Assembly: GCA_019914995.1 (NCBI GenBank)
Contig: CM034140.1
Location: forward strand, 3,720,001-3,784,000
Length of the DNA stretch: 64,000 nucleotides
From: Acanthochlamys bracteata
Taxonomy: Eukaryota; Streptophyta; Magnoliopsida; Pandanales; Velloziaceae
Reading direction: 5' to 3'
The notes under the pieces are model-generated. The model saw nothing but the letters and a program-made list of their open reading frames with translations, was not told where the DNA came from and ran no database searches. Both the position numbers and the translations under genes were made by a program. Of this stretch, positions 36,536 to 49,080 are shown in pieces. The stretch's first letter is position 1, and the number at the start of each line of letters is the position of its first letter.

Positions 36536-38161
36536 TTTCTAATTCAATTTCTGCGAACAATGCAGATGATCCAACCAGGAGACATGAAACCTCTCACGTT
36601 TCTGGCACGGTTGAGATGGCATTATCACATACATTACCATGTGTATATAGTTATATTAAGATGTGTTTTAGTTTGTACGAAGTGAATTCTATAGAATTGA
36701 TTCAGTAAAACTGAGTTAGGTGAAACATAAGTTAATATGAGTTAGTGAGTTCGATTAAAGACATGTTTCAATTGCAGCGAACTATTTTTTTTTTTTCAAA
36801 TTATAAATTTGGTCATTTCATGTACTTAATTTACAACTCTAAATTTTCTTTTTACTATCGTATCGACTTCTATTTTTATAAAAATTTTATTCTAAATTTA
36901 CTTCACGTATTTTAATTATCATTTTGAATCCTATTTTTATTTTATGCTTTACTAAATTTATTTTTTTAAATTCAGTTTTGCAAAACTCGTACACTGTAAA
37001 CTGAAACATAAGAAATGCCTTTAAATTGAAACCGAAACAAACCCTTAATGTTATTGTCAACCGCTATATATGCTTTCCAATGAAATAAATAACAGCTGAT
37101 GATTGATTGATTAAAGTTTTCTATATTGGAGAACAAAGTTAATAAATGCAAACCCCACAATGTAAGTCACTTTATGTTGCAATGTATTGTAGAGAACTTA
37201 TTAGTGTTGTCGACCATAGTACACTGTTGCATAGGTGTTTAATTAGCATCTAGCATTTGCAATGTTGTTTGTCTCTGTAATCTAATTGGTTATTCATTAT
37301 TTTCATTAACTAATTGGTTATTCTGCAGCAGTTTAATGCTTATTATTATTATTATTTGCTGCTATTGATTTGTATCAAAAGGCAATTTAAGATTTTTTTA
37401 AAAAAAAATTTAAGAAAGTGATATGTACTAAAAGTTAGCTAGCATTCCTTAAGATACAGTGGAACGCATTGACAAAAAGTTGAAAGGATTGTTAAAAATG
37501 AACTACTGCTGCTACACTAAATATGTTTTCTGTTTTTTTCCCAAGATTTTCATAAGAAAATTGAGCAAAAGATTCAATAGCTTTTTTGCACTTTGTATGT
37601 AATTACTTATTATTCTGAATGTATAAATAAAAATATATACTTTTTTCGCATTTATTTGTGGTTGTAAATGTTGTACGCTCCGTTTTATCAATTTTCCTGA
37701 AATCATAGAGTTGATTTTTAGCAAAATCAATCACATGCTATTGTCAATGTCTGTTTTAATTGTATATTCTAGTATAGAAAAATTCTTTAAAAGTTAGCTT
37801 TCGGATAATTTGTATAATAAAGGGGGAAAAAAAGGAAATCAAACTTATCTACGCTAATGAGATCCCTTAGATATCTTTGTTAGTTGAAAGAAAAAAAGGA
37901 AAAAAACATTATAATCTTGATTATTTATATGTAAATCATAAAATAAGTTTAGAGATTGTTCTTATTCTTCACCGGAATGCATGTATATTTTTAAGCCGGC
38001 TAGCACCGACATGACAAATTCTGAAACTTAGAAAACATTTAGAAATCCTTTAAATAAGAAAGTTTTATAAAATTTGAAAAATCAAGTTTTGTATTTTTTT
38101 ATTTACAAAATTAAAAACATACATATATAAATTAGGATAGTGGGTGTGAAGCGTTCTCTTA

Positions 38162-38684
38162 ACACTGTATTTAGATGAAAGATTTATAAAAAAGTAGAAA
38201 AAAAAAGAGATAGTAAAAATAGAAAAAAGAAAGAAAAAATAAAACTGTGATAGTGTTTGAATAAATTAATAAATAAAAAAAAGTATAAAAATAAATTATA
38301 TTTAAATTAAAAAAAATTATAAAAAAATAAAAATGCTTTTGTATATGTAATTTTTTGTAATAATTGAAAAAAAAAACAAAAATGTATAATTTTGTTTGCT
38401 TTTGAGATCGAAATATTAAATCTTACTTTTATTTTTACGCCGGAGAGAAAAGTTAGACATGCCGGAAAGAACGATCACGTTGCTATGTGCGGAAATGAGC
38501 AAAGGAGAGGACGAAATAATAAGGGCAGAAATAAAAAAAATAAGCCTGCTGCGTATGACTTGTCTCTCCACTTCTCTCACTCATTCTCGTTCTCTGCTAA
38601 ACAGTAATAAACTCTTAAAATCGAAAGGGAATTGCTTTTCTTTTGTCTCCTTTCTTCCTATACATACTCCATCCAAACACAGCC
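38162..38684 (+). mobile_element. Tourist-like MITE, family A, copy 1
   Basis: About 523 bp with TTA on both sides (38159-38161 and 38685-38687). It begins ACACTGTATTTAGATGAAAG and ends ATCCAAACACAGCC, giving imperfect inverted ends. Same family as 49081-49607: both share the ATTTATAAA-GTAGAA start, the GATAGTGTTTGAATAAATTAATAAA block and the GATCGAAATATTAAATCTTA block. The TTA duplication points to PIF/Harbinger transposase mobilisation. Non-coding. Confidence 0.75.
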
Positions 38685-40113
38685 TTAAATGCGTTTGATA
38701 TTTCATTTTAGAAAAATAATTTTTTAATTTTTATTTTTAATATATATTTATAAATTTTTAAAAATTTATTTAAAAATTTTAAAACTATAAATTAATTTTA
38801 CGTAATAAAATTTCTTATTAATTATTTTTATTAATTTTTTAAATTAATGAAATAATACTCATTTTAACAAAATAAAAATATTTATATTTAAAAATTTTCT
38901 ATTTTAAAGATACTTCTAAATAAACTAGTTTTTTAAAACACTTACATATACGAACATTACGCATGAATTAGTTATAAATTTATATATGTTCAACTTTATC
39001 TAAAATTATTCTCTCAAATAGTTTAATAAACAAATATTAATATTTACAAATAGATGTTTATTTAAACATTTTTTCAAAAAAAATATTTACAAGTGTTGCT
39101 ACTTATAATATATATGCGACTTTTTGCTTTTTATAACTCAAATGAAAGGTTGAATAATTAAAGATGTATATATACATCATGAGAAACTGTTATGAATGTT
39201 CTAATTAATAAAAACAATGATGATTCTTTAATTCCACATACAAATTTACAAGAATTTTTACTTGATATAAGATTGTATATTTATCAAAGAAATATTAGAA
39301 CCTTTAACTAATTGAAAATATAATTGAAATTTCAAAAATTCCAATTCAAACTCTTCTCTTATAGATATATTTCAATAATTACTTTCGTAATTTAGTTTTT
39401 TTTATCATGCATAGTTTGGAAGCTAATGGCAAATTTCAAAGTGATTAATATTATTTATTTATATATTCATTCTTAATTAATTGGTTCATGTTATTCCAAA
39501 AAGTGGGTAAAAAGCTAGCTACTTCAGCATGCACAGTACTACAGTTGTTTCTAAAAAAACAATTAAAATTAAATATGTGTTCTTTCTACCTAAAAGTAAA
39601 TTATTAAATAATAAATTATTGAAAAGTAATTACTATAAATAATATTATTAAAATGAGTTTAATTTTTATATTTTAAAAAAATAAATTAAAATTTTTTTTA
39701 TTTTTTTATAATTAAAAATAATTTTTAATAGAATTATAATGGTGAAAATAACACACCTCAAAAGTTAGTGTAGGTTTTGAAATGAGATGGTTCAAAAGTT
39801 GTTTATTACATAAGTTGTCACTAATCCATTAAAAGTACTCAACTTATGAAAGAGATATATAATAAAATCACTGGTTTTACTTTTCTTCTCAAGTTTATAA
39901 GTTGATGAAAAGAATCAAATTCTTAAAGCTCATCAGTGGAGAAGAAGAGATCAACTAGAATTTGAAGTGCTCTTAGCTAGAATCAGCTTATTGACTAATA
40001 TTATATATTAAATTCTGCAAATCAAGTCAGAGCAAATATGCTTGGATCATGCTGGATGACTCACTTGTAACTATAGTAAAAATTAAGTCAAAACTCAAGT
40101 TGTCGTTCTATTA

Positions 40114-40431
40114 GCGTGTTTCAAATACACTTTGATGAATTTTAGGAAAATTTTATTATTTTTTGAAATAAATTGAATGTAAAATATAATAATATTTTAA
40201 ATATAATTTTAATCAATTTATATTTAAAATATAAGAGCGATACAAAATATATGAACTTATCGAAATATATATTTAAACGTAAATGTTAATTTTTATTTTT
40301 TAAAGTTGAGTTAAAAATAAAATATAATAATTTTAAAATATAATTCTATTTCAATTTATATTTAAAATATATAAATTATTTGAAATTTAATTTTGATAGA
40401 AAAAATTAAAAATTTTGATATTTGAAACACG
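40114..40431. mobile_element. AT-rich MITE, family D, copy 1
   Basis: About 318 bp starting GCGTGTTTCAAATACAC just after TTA (40111-40113) and ending TTTGAAACACGT. The ends are good inverted repeats. Shares ends with 47297-47580. Confidence 0.6.
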
Positions 40432-41407
40432 TAATAAATATGTTCCTGACGACTCTCTTCTATCGAAAGATAAATTTGCAATGGAGTCTGACTCAAGTTT
40501 GACGCATTTTGCTTACCTACGTGTAGTTAGTTCATGCATAACTCAAATTAATTATATCGGTATTTAATTAAGCATATGGTCACTACTACTTTAATTTCTT
40601 CCATTAATCAATCCGTTTCGTATTTGTGAAGATACCGAAACAACACATCATGATAACTGAGAAAAAGCCGCCCTGTTTACTTTACGTTTTCGATTTGTTT
40701 TTTAGCCGAAAGTTTAATTATAAATAATTGTCCAACAAAACAACTTTAAGAATAAAAGTAAAATATGTATATGCGTAGAATTTCTGCATATATTTTTCAG
40801 AATTCTTGTTGCATGTTCTTGTTAATTTTATTAAGCATGTAAGGCATGCGCTAGCTTTTTGGCGCACAAACGTTGAGAGTATTTATAAAATAAAATATTT
40901 AAAATAAATTTAGATATTTTTAATTTATAAATAAGTTTTATTATTTTGATAAAAAATAATAAAAATAGATTATAAAACATATAGTTAAATTAATTTTTAT
41001 GATATTTAACTATTTTTTAGCTTTCATTCTCTAAACATTCTCACATTTCTTAATTAATTTTATGATATTTTATATTTTTCAAATTAAAAAAAATATAGTT
41101 AAATTTATGTCGTATAATTTTTGTATGCATAACTTTATTTTTTAAATAAAAATTTATCACTTATTTTCTAAAAAATTTAAAATATTTATTTAAAAAACTT
41201 TTTTATTATAAGCACTTGCAAGCGTCCTCTAAAGCATATTTATTTGTGTTTCACCTCCATTTTTATTTTTTTAACTTTTATTTTTTAAATTATTATTTAG
41301 AGTATTTTAGAATTTTTTTAAATTTAGACATTGTTAGGATGATAGCTAAAGATGGTGATGGTGAAGCATTTTTCCATCTTAAGAATGTTTATTTTTTTGT
41401 TTCATTA

Positions 41408-42107
41408 AGAGTATATTTGGATTCATAGGTAAGAAATAAGAATAAGAGAACGGATAGAAAAAAATAGTTAATTAATTTTACGATATTTGCATATATGGTA
41501 AGAGTAACAAATTAACTATATTTAGATAGCTGGATAAATGAATGAGTATTAGAACTAAATTTTTATAAAAAACTCAAATGCTTTTATTTATTTATATTAA
41601 TATTATTTTTATTAATATAACTTAAACTAATTATAATTTAATTTTAAATAAACTTTATTAATATAACTTTTAGATTAATTTTTTTATATTACTCTAAAAT
41701 TATATCAATTATTAAATACAAAAACTAATCATATAATTTTATTATTTTCTCTACAAATTAAAATTAACTACAATTAAATAAATATAAAAAATTTAAATTA
41801 TTATTATAAAATAATATATATTAATTAAAAATATTAAATAGAAATAAAAAATTAAATTATAAATAAATATTAAAAATATTAAAAAATAAATAAAAGGATA
41901 AAAGAAAAAGTAAATTTGCTTTTCCTCTTGTTATCATGTGTACCTACAAATTTGATGAGTATATATTTAACTACACAACAGTGAAAAGAATGGAGAGTAG
42001 TTTTCTATCCTTTTTTTTAATGATATATTTTCAAACATAGATAGAAATAGAAAAATGCTTTACTATCACCATAATTCCCCATGTTTACTTATAATTCAAA
42101 TGAAGCC
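41408..42107 (+). mobile_element. AT-rich MITE, family B, copy 2
   Basis: About 700 bp, preceded by TTA (41405-41407), starting AGAGTATATTTGGATTCAT. Shared blocks with other family B copies include GATGGAT/GCTGGATAAATGAATGAG and GAATGGAGAGTAGTT. It is followed almost directly by a copy in the opposite orientation. Confidence 0.65.
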
Positions 42108-42129
42108 TGAGCAAAGGAAAGGAGAAATG

Positions 42130-42782
42130 ATGGATATGCATGGTTCATTTCACCATGAATGGTGGTGAAATATGTACCCATCTATTTGGTGAGTACGCAT
42201 AGTAACAAAAGAAAAAATAAATTTGCTTCTCATTTTGTTCATTTATTTCTTTTAACTTATTTAATATCTATTTTAATAAATATTTATTTTATTTTAATAT
42301 TTATTTAATAAATATGTGTTAATTTTTTATAATAATTTAGAAATTTATATTTATTTAATATTAATTAATTTTAGTTGGTAGAAAAAATAATAAAAATATA
42401 TGATCAAAATATTTAAAAAAAAACTATTTAATTTTATTTAATTATATCAAACATTAATAAAAAACTAAATTAATCTAAAAAATTAATCTAAAAGTTATAT
42501 TATAAAAAGTTAATTTAAATTATAGTAACAAAATTAGTTTAAAGTTATATTAATAATTAAATTAATACAAATAAAAAGGACATTTGAATTTTTTATAAAA
42601 AATTTACTTTATTTACTAATTTATTTATCTATATATCCAAAAATAGTTAATTTATTATCCTTACTATATATCAAAATATTGTAAAGTTAAATAGTTATTT
42701 TTTTTTTATCCATCCTCTTATTATTTTTTTTCTGTTTATTTTTTTTTATTTTTATTTCTTAATCATGTATTCAAACATACCG
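42130..42782 (-). mobile_element. AT-rich MITE, family B, copy 3 (reverse orientation)
   Basis: On the minus strand it starts CGGTATGTTTGAATACATG next to TTA (42783-42785) and runs about 650 bp toward copy 2, ending near 42130 in the ATTTCACCATGAATGG region. The outer 3' terminus is not seen, so this end looks truncated. The block CACC-GTGGTGAAATATGTACCCATCTATTTGG is the reverse of one near 50270 in copy 4. Confidence 0.6.
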
Positions 42783-43081
42783 TTACACTATGAGTGACTT
42801 ATATGTTATGAAAAATTATTTTTTAATATTATTTTGTTATTTTTTAGCTAAAAGGTAGTAAGTTCCTTTTCAAAAAATATGAGAAATTATTTATCTTTAA
42901 TAATTCTACTTTTTAGCAATTTCAAACTAATCCTAAAATCAATATTGTTTTAAATATAATTATTACTAATCATATTATTATAGAATTCCATAAATGGATG
43001 AGCCAAGCTTCAATTTTTAAATAACAGTTCGGATTAGTTCTGAGAACGAATTCAGTGTAATGCGCTAATCAACGTTTTAGT

Positions 43082-43214
43082 TGGGCCAATATTTAGCCCA
43101 TTAAAGTGTAGAACAAAAGGTTCCTACATTTAACGCAATTAATTCAGACGGTTTTATGTTTGCAAACGGAGTCCTCAAATAAAGTGCTGTTGCAATTGCA
43201 GCCTCCTATAAATA
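43082..43214 (+). promoter_or_regulatory. Site II elements and TATA box of the FHIT-like pseudogene
   Basis: TGGGCC at 43082-43087 and AGCCCA at 43095-43100 are site II words common in promoters of growth-linked plant genes. CTATAAATA follows at about 43206. The promoter of the decayed gene still looks recognisable. Confidence 0.5.
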
Positions 43215-43378
43215 ACTTCTCGAACACAGGAACACTACACAGCTTCTAGCGAATGGAATGGCAAGTCTGCTACCGGGGTGTTGACTCTTCTCCTCCGTAA
43301 GCTTTCTGTCCGCTCGACCGTTTCTGTTTCGATCACGATCGACTGCTTGCGGCGAGATATTTCTGCGTTCGATCGAAC

Positions 43379-45902
43379 ATGGAGAAAGGTTCCGAGTCGG
43401 AGGCGTTCAATTTTGGGCCGTATAAAATCGATCGCAGCGAGGTGTTTTATACAGCTCCGCTGTCTTTCCTTACGGACAATCTCCGCCCTATCCTCCCTGG
43501 TGATGAGTTTGGTTGTTGTTTGTATTTTTATTCTAAAATTTCAAACTGTTTGTTCGAATATTTGAGGAAGAACGAATTTCTATTGCCTATGATCGTCGTT
43601 ATAGTTCATGCAACATTCTATTCTTTTCCTTTGTATGATGGTATGAGTTTTCGATGAAATCGTGGTTCAAAGTTGTGGCGTATTTAGATTGGAATGCTCT
43701 TACGATTGATTGTATTGGTTTAGTAATGGTAATATGTAGAGATATACTGGTACGTCAACGTATATTTTCTACAAAACTTCTGACTTTCTTAGCTTGAGAG
43801 GGACTTGCTACGAGAACTACAAACCAACATCTTATTAGTTGTTGAGTTTCGTTGAAGTTTAGAAAGGCAAATGTAAATTAAATTTACGAAAAAATGAAGT
43901 TAAAAGTTTTAAAGGTTATTTTGCATTTGGGTAAGTTAATAGCGAATAAACAAAAGTGGACTGAGATTATGACTCTCTGGATTGATGTCACATGGATCAG
44001 TTATAGCGAATAAACCTTTTCAGTGGTTTCATGTGAGACCTAATAAGTATTATTGTATCACCGCTAGATTATACATTCCTTAAAATCTTTAATTCTTAGA
44101 CTATTTCTGATTGGTGTGTAAGATTCTCGATGTTCTGTTATACACCCCTATGCCAGCAGATGCTTATCAGCTTCTTATTCAACATTTCTAAGATATACTT
44201 GATTGTTATTAGGTTTTATTAAACTAGAGCTTGTGATTCCTTCTCCTGCTTCGCTCTTTTCTACATTTTAAACTAAACGCTTGCAGGTCATATCCTTCTG
44301 CAGATGGTTCATTACTGTATCTCTAGAGTTAGTGATATATTGTACATATACAACCTTCACCAGATCCTTGGATTCATCTACATATTTAAAGTTCTAGGAC
44401 TTGGCTGTTGTGAGAGATCTGCTTTATGGAAGTTAGTTTGAAGTTCACCTTACTTGCTCTATAAATGTAGCTGTCCAGCGTCTTGTTTAATGTAGGGGAT
44501 TTCAAGTTACTTCAAAATATATCTAAAGTGCCCCTAGCTGTAAAACATTTTCTATAACACGAAAGCATATTTCAGCATAAGCAGCAAAGAACTTCTTGCC
44601 ACAGTCAGTTCAACAGATTTTGGCATATGAAGCATATAATTCTTTCTCAACCTTAAGAGCCACGCTTATGGTGTAGCAATTTGACAGTATTAGGAATTTA
44701 TGATCCTTATGTACCTATTGATAAATGAAGACACCTTTCAAAATCATCTGTAATGCTGTGTAAGTTTTGTTGAATCTACTTTGCACATGAGACATCTTCC
44801 ATTTATGCATTCAGAAAGGTTTTGGTTGTCATTTAGAAAATTGTGTACAATAGACCTCTCATCATGTTAGCTAATTTCGCTCCTAAACAAAGTGAACCTT
44901 TGGTTTGATAGTTTTTACCTTAACATTCTGTACAAGTGCTGGTAATCCTGAGACGTGAAGTGAAAAGATTTTTTTATCTTACTCCTGAGAAAACCAGTTA
45001 TATATGGCTTACTGCAAAGGAAGTTGGTAGTCGGCTTGAGCGTCATCATGAAGCATCATCAATGACATTTAACATCCAGGTTCTTCTCTTTCACATGTTT
45101 TGCTTAATCTTCAGTTTGTATTCTGCACAGCTTCTTTACTGTTGATGTGTCACTATACGATGTATACACTCTTTAACCCATAGCTGTTTGTGTACAACTT
45201 CCAAATCTAATACAGTTCTTTCAAATGGCATGATATATTATATTTTATGGTGGAATCTAAATTCCAGTAATCTGGAGATCATGAGCTACTAACATCTTTA
45301 ATTATATAATTTGGGTGCATTAAATACTGACATTCCTGCTTCTATATAAGAGAATGTATTTGCTGTGTATTAGACTGCTGGGCTTTTTAGTAATCACATT
45401 TGGATTGATTGAGGCCAAATCTGGTAAGGCAACTGGTTTTGTAAATATCAGATGCCTTTGTATGTGAAGTTCGAGTTTCCGTTGTAACTGCTCAGGATCT
45501 CTCCGCAATTTTGTTTCTTATTTAAAATTTTATGATCAATATTTTTCATTTAAGATCCAGGATTGTGTGTTTGTTTCACAGGACGAACCTCAGGCTGGTC
45601 AGGCAGTCCCGCACGTCCAAGTAGATATTATTCTTGAAGGAGGGGGATTTTGAGAAAAGTGATGAAATCTATGATGCTGTAGTTGGGAAGCAATTGTTAT
45701 ATATCTTTTTCCCTCACCTTGCCTTGTTCTTTCTTCCTATATGCTATGTGTTTGGTAGTTAATTGATGTCATTAAAACCGTACTTTGGAATAGATGGATG
45801 TGAAGAAGAAGGAACTCAAAGATAAGCTTGACCTTGACAAGGAAAGGAATTGCAGATGAAAGGACTTGTGAGACTAATGTGTACCGAGCACTATTTTCAT
45901 AG
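43379..45902 (+). pseudogene. FHIT (bis(5'-adenosyl)-triphosphatase, HIT family) pseudogene
   Basis: Unprocessed, intron-bearing relic of a host gene. Exon-like parts: 43379-43499 (SEAFNFGPYKIDRSEVFYTAP...NLRPILPG), 44936-45079 (VLVILRREVKRFFYLTPEKT...EVGSRLERHHEASSMTFNIQ), 45582 to about 45682 (QAGQAVPHV... then DFEKSDEIYDA), and 45794-45902 (MDVKKKELKDKLDLDKER, then NVYRALFS). This order and wording match plant FHIT, a diadenosine tri/tetraphosphate hydrolase. Damage: the histidine triad HxHxH reads HVQVD, so two of the three His are gone. A stop at 45651 follows LEGGGF, and the rest continues in another frame. The acceptor before 44936 is TACAA rather than TACAG. The last exon also shifts frame before NVYRALF. 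A functional copy is expected elsewhere. Confidence 0.85.
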
Positions 45903-46306
45903 GTTATTTACGTTTGGTCTTATTACTGAATTCATCGAGCAACTTCTTGGAAATATTGTGGGAAGGCTATTCAAGATTGTTATTGCTCATTAAAGTATGT
46001 TTTCAATAACCTCGCATATAATGAAGAAGTTTCTTATCAGGTCTTGGAGCTGTAACAGATCAGTGGGGCCATTTCTGGACTCTGTTTTTCTGTATGTTGC
46101 ATTCATAATTGGTGAAACAGATGTCTCGCTCAGGGTTCATTGTGAAGACATTTTGGAGTTTCATTTGTAACATGTATGAACTATGAACTACTTGAACTTT
46201 CAACGGAAGCTACAGTTGTGAAATTTAAATTAGATACAACTATCCATAGAGGTCTTACATGTATGAGGCGTGCATACGAACTTCTATTGAGTTATAACCA
46301 CTGAGA
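45903..46306. other. Intergenic, 3' sides of FHIT relic and second LOR gene
   Basis: Convergent 3' ends; unique sequence presumably including both 3' UTRs. Nothing else was recognised. Confidence 0.5.
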
Positions 46307-47018
46307 CTAACAGTGTGTAGAACAGACAATAGTAGTATATGGTCTCATGCAGATCCTGTCCATGATCACTACAATCCCCATGAACAATTCACAATCGGCA
46401 CCGGACTTGACCGTCAAGCTAAAGACATCGGTGCTGAGTTCCACCGACGGCCTCGCCATCTTCCTTTGAATCTCTGCAACTCTTTGTCCTCTACAAGTAA
46501 TCTTGCAGCTTCTCTTCCAAAATGAGCCTTCTACACGAAATTCTGGTTCCTGTGATAAGCGACCGGTTGGACCGTAGAGGTACACCTCTGCGTCATCGCT
46601 GCTATCGAACATTGAACGTTTTCTCAAGCAGAACATTTGAACTCTGTGTTCGCCTTCACCTTTAAACCCATCCCATTGGCAATGCATGTTCCACATCTGT
46701 ACATATGCAGTAGTTCAAACATTGAGACCTTTAAAGAAGGAAAGGAATCTATTGATTGATAATAACTACCTGGTGTGGTCGGAGAAAGAGAAGTGGCCGG
46801 CCTGCACCGTCCATGAGAACGACCTCTTTATCACTGAACAAAGTTTTTCTCGAGTAGTTTTCTACCCTGAACACTAGCCTTCCTACGCCGTCGTAAACCA
46901 TGAATCCATCTGTCCCTTGCAGTCCCATGCCGGACTTCTTCCACACGGTCCAGACCGTTCTTTCCATGCCGCTATAATGTAACTGATTGCTTCCCTTCTT
47001 TGGGTGCACCTTCGCCAT
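46307..47018 (-). CDS. LURP-one-related protein (LOR/DUF567), 212 aa
   Basis: Two exons, read 46770-47018 then 46307-46696 (CACCAG|GTAGTT, TGTACAG|ATGTGG, phase 0). It begins MAKVHPKKG, as the first LOR gene begins MAKVHPNVP, and keeps TVWTVWKKSGMGLQGTDGF, VFRVENY and EVVLMDGAGRPLLFL in exon 1. Exon 2 has MHCQWDGFKGEG, the EVYLYGPTGR loop, FRVEGSFWKRSCKI, VAEIQRK and FSLTVKSGADCELFMGIVVIMDRI, the hydrophobic helix of the tubby-like barrel. It differs strongly in sequence from the 32950-33647 copy, so these are old paralogues, not a recent tandem copy. Function in defence is inferred from the family only. Confidence 0.92.
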
Positions 47019-47296
47019 CCTTATCTTCTTCTAGCTTTATGCAAATTAGTAAAACATTTTGCATGAAGAGAATGTTCTATGCATATTAAGAAGAGGAAGA
47101 GGAAAGGTCTTAAACTTGGAAGGTGGGAAGATTTAGGAAGTGTGACGGTGTGAGTGAGTTGGAATCTTTGGATTTCGCAATAAGAGTGATATCATTAAGA
47201 TTTTAATGATTGATAGCCTTTTTCAGCTAGGGTTTTTGGTTTTTATAAGATTATGAAATGGATAGTTACATAGGGGTGTCTTTTTAGTTGGGTTTA

Positions 47297-47580
47297 GTGC
47301 GTGTTTCAAGTACACGTAATTTTCACTTTTTTTGAGTTCTAAACAATTCATATATTTTAATTACACAAGAAATTCAAAACTCCACTTTTACATACAGAAT
47401 TTCAGTTCCAACTTTTTTATTTGCACACTTTCCAATACAGTTATATATTTTAATTTTTAACACATTTAAAAAACTATTGAAACACAAATACAGAACTCTA
47501 CTTCAATTTTATTTTCAAAAAATTTTATTTTTTATTTTTCATTTTTATGAAATTCAATTATGAGCGTTTGAAATACGCCC
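47297..47580. mobile_element. AT-rich MITE, family D, copy 2
   Basis: 284 bp flanked by TTA on both sides (47294-47296 and 47581-47583), starting GTGCGTGTTTCAAGTAC and ending GTTTGAAATACGCCC, which are near-perfect inverted ends. Non-coding. About 280 bp upstream of the second LOR gene. Confidence 0.75.
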
Positions 47581-47599
47581 TTAGTGATTTCATTCATGC

Positions 47600-49077
47600 G
47601 CCGGCTACGTTTCTAACTTAAGTGGAAAAAATGAGCTATTATAATGTTTTTATTTGGTAGTTAATCTTATGCTATTTGGTTAAAATTTTCAATTCTTTTT
47701 ATTTTAACTTTATATTTTACGTTCTCAATAAAATTTTTACAATATTTATAAATACTTTAAAATTTTAAAAATATAAAAAATTTATATAATAATATTTTAT
47801 TATTATTATTTTTTGAAACAAAATTTATTTTTAAAATATTTTTTGTTTCAGAATAGTTTTTTTCAAAACACTACCAAACATTCCCATGAATGGATATTGG
47901 GTTAAAAAATAAGAATACTAGTTTTTCGTATCCTTTTCTTCCATAAAAGGCACATAATTGAGGTATTTCACATTCCATAATGATAAACTTGGTGAAGTAA
48001 TTAACAAACTAGAGTAGAAAACTTTGTAGTTGTTTGGTCTAAAGCCACGCTTGCAACATGAGCGTGCATTCAATCAACCAATAATCAATCCAACTAATAA
48101 TAAAATTAGCACACAGTATCAAAGCAAACAATGGATTCTCTTCTCTTAGTTTGGTTTTGATAGGGAACAACAATTATTTCTTTGTTCATGTTCATTCTAA
48201 AAGTTATTTTTATTCTTTTGATGAATGAATGACTTGAAAATTCCTGTTGCAATTTCAGCAAACTCAGTTAAATTTATTCATTTGATGACGAAGTTTGATC
48301 GTCTGATACATAATTAAGTACCTACATGCTACAGGAATACAATGCTATATACTTACCAGTTTCTGAAACTAGAGTTTTTTCCTATTTTTTTTGGGGTTTG
48401 ATTCTAAAGCACTAGAAACAATCTAAGAGACGACAATGTTAGTTAGAGAATGATCAAATCTATTCTGTCTAGCTATGTTTCATAGGACTATTTAAGGATG
48501 TATATTTGCTTCTTTAACATCAGCAACTTCTTGTGATGTTCCTGAATAACATGCTCTGCACCTTCAGAAAAAAAATAGACATTGTTCCTGTGGGGTACTA
48601 TCACAATGATTGACAACTATAATATGTGCAAGATAACAATTAAACCATGACAAAATTAATTGAAGTAGTTTCTTTAGATTTGTCAAAAACTATTGAACCA
48701 CATATCACTTGCTTAATTCTTTGTCAGTTTAATTTGTTGTTTTTTACCAAAACAACTAACTAGTGACTCAAAAATCTTCATATTCTCAATGCAGCTTATA
48801 TTTGTTGCAACAATTTATATGATAACAAAGGAAGATGTTTAAGGAGGTCTGAAACGCTGCTGTCTTTTTTTTATTTTCATCGTTAGAAGTTAGGCTTAGA
48901 ATGTAATGCATTTTATCTATTTTGACTGGTTATGGCTTTTTTCACACATGCCTTCTGCAGCTAGGGCATTTAATTTGTTGGATCTTGATCATATGTGGTT
49001 AGTTTCCTATTACTGATCACACTTATTCCAAAAGACAATAGCAAAAATAAACCTTATATGAATAAACAAGTGTTCCT
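47600..49077. other. Intergenic, one AT-rich tract, no gene recognised
   Basis: An AT-rich tract at about 47655-47880 is bounded by TTTGGTAGT and ACTACCAAA, possibly another small element. The remainder to 49077 is unique A/T-rich DNA. Confidence 0.45.
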
Positions 49078-49080
49078 TTA

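Larger units (their letters stand above)
33830..41400. other. Gene-poor AT-rich region
   Basis: About 7.5 kb with no gene recognised, apart from the elements listed separately. It is composed of A/T-rich unique sequence, trinucleotide runs (for example ATT repeats near 37340) and short non-autonomous elements. Confidence 0.5.

Noticed and set aside
43379-45653. FHIT-like locus as a working gene
   Set aside because: Two histidines of the catalytic triad are replaced, a stop cuts the frame just after, and one splice acceptor is damaged.
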